Below are positions 60,486 to 64,000 of a stretch of 64,000 bases of DNA, piece by piece. The DNA is from Chthoniobacter flavus Ellin428 (GTDB taxonomy: Bacteria; Verrucomicrobiota; Verrucomicrobiia; Chthoniobacterales; Chthoniobacteraceae), in NCBI RefSeq assembly GCF_000173075.1, contig NZ_ABVL01000004.1:1-64000 (forward strand). Reading direction: 5' to 3'. The stretch's first letter is position 1. The number at the start of each line of letters is the position of its first letter. The position numbers and the translations under genes were made by a program. Under the pieces are notes generated by a model. That model did no database searches. It worked only from the letters and a program-made list of their open reading frames with translations, and was not told the origin of the DNA.

Positions 60486-63400
60486 TTACTTGCCGCACCC
60501 CGCCTCATCCAGACAGCCGCGCACATTCGCGGCCAGCACGGTCGCGGAGCATGGCTTCGGCAGGAACCTTCTTCCTCGCCCCAGCGGGAGATGGTGATCC
60601 ACGGCATCGGCGCTATAGCCGCTGCAGTAGATGACCTTGAGAGAAGGCTGCCGGGCGATCAATGCGTCGGCCAGTTCGCGGCCGGAGATTCCGCCCGGCA
60701 TCACCAGGTCGGTCAGCAACAGATCCACCTGGATTCCGGGATTCTCCCATTTCTCGAGCGCGACGGCTCCTGATTCGGCGGAGATGACGTGATAGCCGAG
60801 ACGCTCCAGGACGCTGCGCGTCAGGTTGCGGACCATCGGTTCGTCTTCCACGAGCAGAATGGTCTCCGAGCCACCGGGGATCGCCGTGATCGGGCGTGCC
60901 AGGGGTTTTCGGGCGGGAACCGCCGCGCAGGCGGGCAGAAACACCCGAAACGTCGTGCCCAGGCCCAGCGCGCTTTCCACGTCGATCCAGCCGTGATGCT
61001 GCTCGACGATGCCGAAGACGATCGCCAGGCCCAGGCCCGTGCCGCGCCCGATTTCCTTCGTCGTAAAGAACGGTTCGAATATCCGGGAAAGATCCGCCGC
61101 GGCAATGCCGCACCCCGTGTCACTCACGCTCAGGCAAACAAAACGCCCGGCAGAGATCCCTGGCTTGGCCGCCGCCGCCTCCGCATCGACATTCGCCAGG
61201 TCGAGCGTGACGATCAGGCGGCCGCCAGTGGGCATCGCATCGCGCGCATTAATGGCCAGGTTCATCAGCACCTGCTCCACCATCCCGGGGTCGGCGTGGA
61301 CCATCGGCAGCGGCGAGGCAAAGCGGCTTTCCAGGACAATGTCTTCCCCGAGCATCCGCAGCAGCAGCTTGTTCATCGCGCCGACCACTTCCGTCAGGTC
61401 GAGATCGCGTGCTTGTTTCACGTTGCGCCGGCTGAAGGTGAGCAGTTGCCGGGTGAGATGGGTCGCCCGATCCGCCGCCGTCATAATGTCCCGGATACCT
61501 TCGCGGGTGACGCCGTCATCCGGCGCCGTCTCCAGCAGCAGGGCCGACTGCATCTGGATGGCGGACAGAAGATTGTTGAAGTCGTGGGCAATCCCGCCGG
61601 CCAGTCGCCCCACCGCCTCCATCTTCTGTGACTGGCGCACTTCATCCTCGAGCTGGCGCCGCGCGGTGATGTCTTCGGCCACACCGACCATGCGGTAGAT
61701 GCGACCTTGGGCATCCTTGATGGGAAAAGCGCGATCATGAATCCACCGCACCGCGCCGTCGGGCCGCTCGATGCGATACTCCATGTCGTACTCACCGCTG
61801 TTGGCCAGTTTGCGTCGCGCCTCGGTCGCTCGCGACCGGTCATCGGGATGAATCGTCGCCATCCATGACAGCGGCGATTCGTAGAGGCCCTTGCAACTGC
61901 GTCCCCAGATTTTCTCGTACGCCGGACTGATATAGATCGTCCGGCCTTTGGTCACATCGACCAGCCAAAAGACTTCCTCGATGCTTTCGGCAACCTGCCG
62001 GAAGCGCTGCTCACTTTCGCGCAACGCCTCTTCCGCAAATTTGCGTTCGGTGACATCGCGGACGACCGAGATCACGTAGTCGCGATCCAGGGTGATGTAG
62101 TTCGCATTCACCTCGACGGGAAAAATCGAGCCGTCCTTGCGGCGGTGCGCCCCGACCAGGGCCTTGGACCCGGCCTGTCGGATGTGATCCACGTGTTCTA
62201 CCCAACGGCCGGGCGTTTCGAAATCGATGCCCACCTCCAGGTCCGGCACCCGCAAGCGGAGATATTCCTCCCGGCTGTAGCCGTGCACCTGGCAGGCGCG
62301 TTCATTGACGTCGAGAAACCGGCCCGTCACCGGGTCCACGACTTCGATCGTATCGGTCGCGCGATCGATCAGCGTGCGGAATAGCTTCAACGCCTCCTCG
62401 CCGCTCTTCGCTTTCGTAATGTCGACCATGATGCCGCGCAATTTCACCGGGCGGTCATTTTCCGAGATGACCTTCACCAAATCGTGCAGCCACACCACCC
62501 GCCCGTCGGCCGCGATCATGCGATAGTAAAAGTCGTGGTCCCGTCGCTCCTCGGTCGCCCGCAGGCAATAGTGGAGCGCCCAATCCCGGTCGCCCGGGTG
62601 GAGATGATTCTGCCAGAAATCGGCTTCGTTCAGCCACTGCTCGACCGGGTAGCCCAGGATGCGCTCGGCCTGCTGGCTCACGAAGGTAAAGTGGAACGTC
62701 GGCACATCCAGTTCCCACACGATGCCGTCGATGTTATTGACCAGCGAGGCGTAGGCCCGCTGCGATTCCCGCAGATTGCGGTCCGCGATCAGGCTCGTCA
62801 GCGAATCCGTCAGGCGCCGGCCGATTGTGCGAAAGAGGTTTTCCTCCTCCGCTGTCCACTCACGGGCGTAGGAGCACTGGTGCAGGCCGAACATGTAGGG
62901 CTTGTCCAACTTCGGGCAGAGTGCCATCGCCATGATCGACCGGATTTGGTATTCCTCCGCCACCGGCAGCATCGGGCGGTCTATCCCCGGCCGGAATTTC
63001 ACCGGCCCGTTGGTCTGCCGCAGATAGCCCATCACCTCCGCGATTTGCTCCTCCATCGGGAAATCGATTCCGGCGGCAAAGCCTCCCGGGTATTCCGGGC
63101 GAGTCCGTTCCATCGGCACCCGCCACGTCGGTGCCGCCGGGTCGCAGGGATAAACGAGCCAGGCTCGATCGCACTCGAAGATCGCCAGCAGCGACTCCAG
63201 CACATCGCTCATCATTTGCTCCAGGCTTTCCGCCCGCTGGATCGCGCGATTGACCTGATCCATCGCTTCAAAGAAACGCAGGTGCGCCAGGCGCTCCGCG
63301 TCTCCCTGCTTGATTTCCGTGATGTCGATGTGGCTGCCGACCATGTGCGTCGGTTTGCCGGTGTGATCATTGAAGAGATCCGCCTGGGCCAGGATCCAGC

Positions 63401-63689
63401 GCCACGAACCATCCTTGTGCTGCATCCGAAACTCCGCTTCGTAGTCCGGCCACGGTTTGGCAAAATAGTCCGCCAGGCGCTTCTTCATCCGGGGAAGATC
63501 GTCCGGGTGCACCCGCGCCTCCCAGGAGCTGAATTCACTGGGAATTTCGTCCGGGCCGTAACCCAACTGCCGCTTCCATTCGTCGGAGAACTTCACCGCA
63601 TTGGTCCGCAGATCCCATTCCCACAAGCCCACCTTCGCCGCTCGAATAGCCATCCGCAGATGGGCTTCTCTGCGATGCGAAGTATTCAT
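60486..63689 (-). CDS. Hybrid sensor histidine kinase with multiple PAS domains and a GAF domain
   Basis: A 1,067-residue cytoplasmic sensor. PAS domains at about 15-128 and 315-435, then PAS at 437-560 and 565-690 (each with an ITxxK-type exit helix such as DITEIKQ and DVTERKFAEEAL), with a GAF-like domain at about 135-310 (FECDRAWLVYPCDP). HisKA has His702 in GRLAGGIAHDFNNLL, then a HATPase domain (NLAINARDAMPTGG, VSDTGCGIA, GTGLGLAIVFG) and a C-terminal receiver with the phospho-acceptor Asp994 in LLLTDLVMPGG. No transmembrane helix or signal peptide is seen. It is convergent with the PVC dehydrogenase gene (17 bases apart). Confidence 0.93.
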   Translation of the reverse strand: MNTSHRREAHLRMAIRAAKVGLWEWDLRTNAVKFSDEWKRQLGYGPDEIPSEFSSWEARVHPDDLPRMKKRLADYFAKPWPDYEAEFRMQHKDGSWRWILAQADLFNDHTGKPTHMVGSHIDITEIKQGDAERLAHLRFFEAMDQVNRAIQRAESLEQMMSDVLESLLAIFECDRAWLVYPCDPAAPTWRVPMERTRPEYPGGFAAGIDFPMEEQIAEVMGYLRQTNGPVKFRPGIDRPMLPVAEEYQIRSIMAMALCPKLDKPYMFGLHQCSYAREWTAEEENLFRTIGRRLTDSLTSLIADRNLRESQRAYASLVNNIDGIVWELDVPTFHFTFVSQQAERILGYPVEQWLNEADFWQNHLHPGDRDWALHYCLRATEERRDHDFYYRMIAADGRVVWLHDLVKVISENDRPVKLRGIMVDITKAKSGEEALKLFRTLIDRATDTIEVVDPVTGRFLDVNERACQVHGYSREEYLRLRVPDLEVGIDFETPGRWVEHVDHIRQAGSKALVGAHRRKDGSIFPVEVNANYITLDRDYVISVVRDVTERKFAEEALRESEQRFRQVAESIEEVFWLVDVTKGRTIYISPAYEKIWGRSCKGLYESPLSWMATIHPDDRSRATEARRKLANSGEYDMEYRIERPDGAVRWIHDRAFPIKDAQGRIYRMVGVAEDITARRQLEDEVRQSQKMEAVGRLAGGIAHDFNNLLSAIQMQSALLLETAPDDGVTREGIRDIMTAADRATHLTRQLLTFSRRNVKQARDLDLTEVVGAMNKLLLRMLGEDIVLESRFASPLPMVHADPGMVEQVLMNLAINARDAMPTGGRLIVTLDLANVDAEAAAAKPGISAGRFVCLSVSDTGCGIAAADLSRIFEPFFTTKEIGRGTGLGLAIVFGIVEQHHGWIDVESALGLGTTFRVFLPACAAVPARKPLARPITAIPGGSETILLVEDEPMVRNLTRSVLERLGYHVISAESGAVALEKWENPGIQVDLLLTDLVMPGGISGRELADALIARQPSLKVIYCSGYSADAVDHHLPLGRGRRFLPKPCSATVLAANVRGCLDEAGCGK

Positions 63690-64000
63690 GGCCGCGATGG
63701 AAAGGACGTATCCACCACGAGTATCCCACCGGCACCGGAGGCGTGTTCAGGACCCGATTTTGGTTTCGGGTTCAAAGCACGCTTGCGGCGTGCAGTGGTG
63801 TCTTCGGGGGATGCGTGATTCTACTCACTGTTCCGCTATTTTTTCCAGCGAAAAGATAGAGATTATTTAACGACAGCCAATCTCGGTGGATCGCGATCTT
63901 CGAGCGCGATGGCAAAAATGACGGGCAAAGCGCCACTTTCCCCTGGGATGAAGGATGAAGAATGCGCCTTCCGCAGTGCCCTCTGCATCCTTCTCTTCTC
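63690..64000. other. Intergenic region to the window edge with repeat arms
   Basis: No supported coding frame. It precedes the hybrid kinase on the opposite strand, and 63945-64000 carries GGATGAAGGATGAAG-type arms (with CATCCTTCTCTTCTC at the edge) matching those at 36741-36934. An AT-rich stretch at about 63830-63870 could hold the kinase promoter. Confidence 0.55.
63945..64000. repeat. Inverted-repeat module, GGATGAAG arms, cut by window edge
   Basis: GGGATGAAGGATGAAG (63945-63960) is mirrored by CATCCTTCTCTTCTC (63986-64000). The right side runs off the window. Same family as 36741-36934. Confidence 0.6.

Overview
The window looks like chromosomal DNA of a GC-rich Verrucomicrobiota bacterium, probably near Chthoniobacter (Chthoniobacterales). 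The strongest marker is a complete four-gene Verru_Chthon cassette (24.5-30.7 kb). Supporting marks are a PEP-CTERM protein with autotransporter-type beta-strand repeats, a PVC-type heme-binding dehydrogenase, an S1 sulfatase, a DUF6067-like protein, and intergenic gaps crowded with inverted repeats. No rRNA or CRISPR array was seen. All calls come from reading the sequence; no database search was run.

Layout. 1-2.9 kb: the 3' part of an IS66-family transposase gene split by a group II intron in antisense orientation, followed by extra IS66-type ends that stop two bases short of the next gene. 2.9-15.6 kb: an accessory polysaccharide locus with a CE15-type glucuronoyl esterase, an S1 sulfatase, a large DUF6067-like secreted protein, a PL8-type chondroitinase-like lyase with four C-terminal accessory domains, and a coupled repeat protein. 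15.7-20.9 kb: signalling, with a transmembrane Ser/Thr kinase ending in a ricin-type lectin domain, then a histidine kinase with a discoidin-like sensor and its NarL-type response regulator. 21.1-30.7 kb: surface and export genes, with the PEP-CTERM passenger followed by the cassette A-B-C-D, whose genes overlap by ATGA at every junction. A single palindrome family (six copies) punctuates 5.7-24.5 kb.

30.8-46 kb is mostly core metabolism: initiator tRNA-Met, DoxX, TauE/SafE transporter, a KAS II-like ketosynthase coupled to an SRPBCC cyclase, a decayed VapBC module, a RibD-type reductase, a flippase-like membrane protein, a sugar isomerase/epimerase, an MFS transporter, adenylate kinase, fmt, a uracil-DNA glycosylase, a GH46-like protein, thiE and several unknowns. 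46-57 kb holds a methyltransferase and surface-glycan genes (three GT39-like membrane proteins, GtrA-like, GT2, and a frameshifted PIG-L deacetylase). 57-63.7 kb holds a PAS-AraC regulator divergent from a PVC-type dehydrogenase/cytochrome, then a large hybrid sensor kinase. Nearly every intergenic gap beyond 32 kb carries an inverted-repeat module, many with arms built of short degenerate tandem repeats.

The best candidate for an under-described system is the Verru_Chthon cassette. The four N-termini and a GspK-like motif suggest the proteins correspond to the minor pseudopilins GspK, GspI, GspJ and GspH, that is, a stand-alone pseudopilus tip encoded beside a PEP-CTERM surface protein. The second is the set of intergenic inverted-repeat modules and the TGTAGCGA palindrome family.
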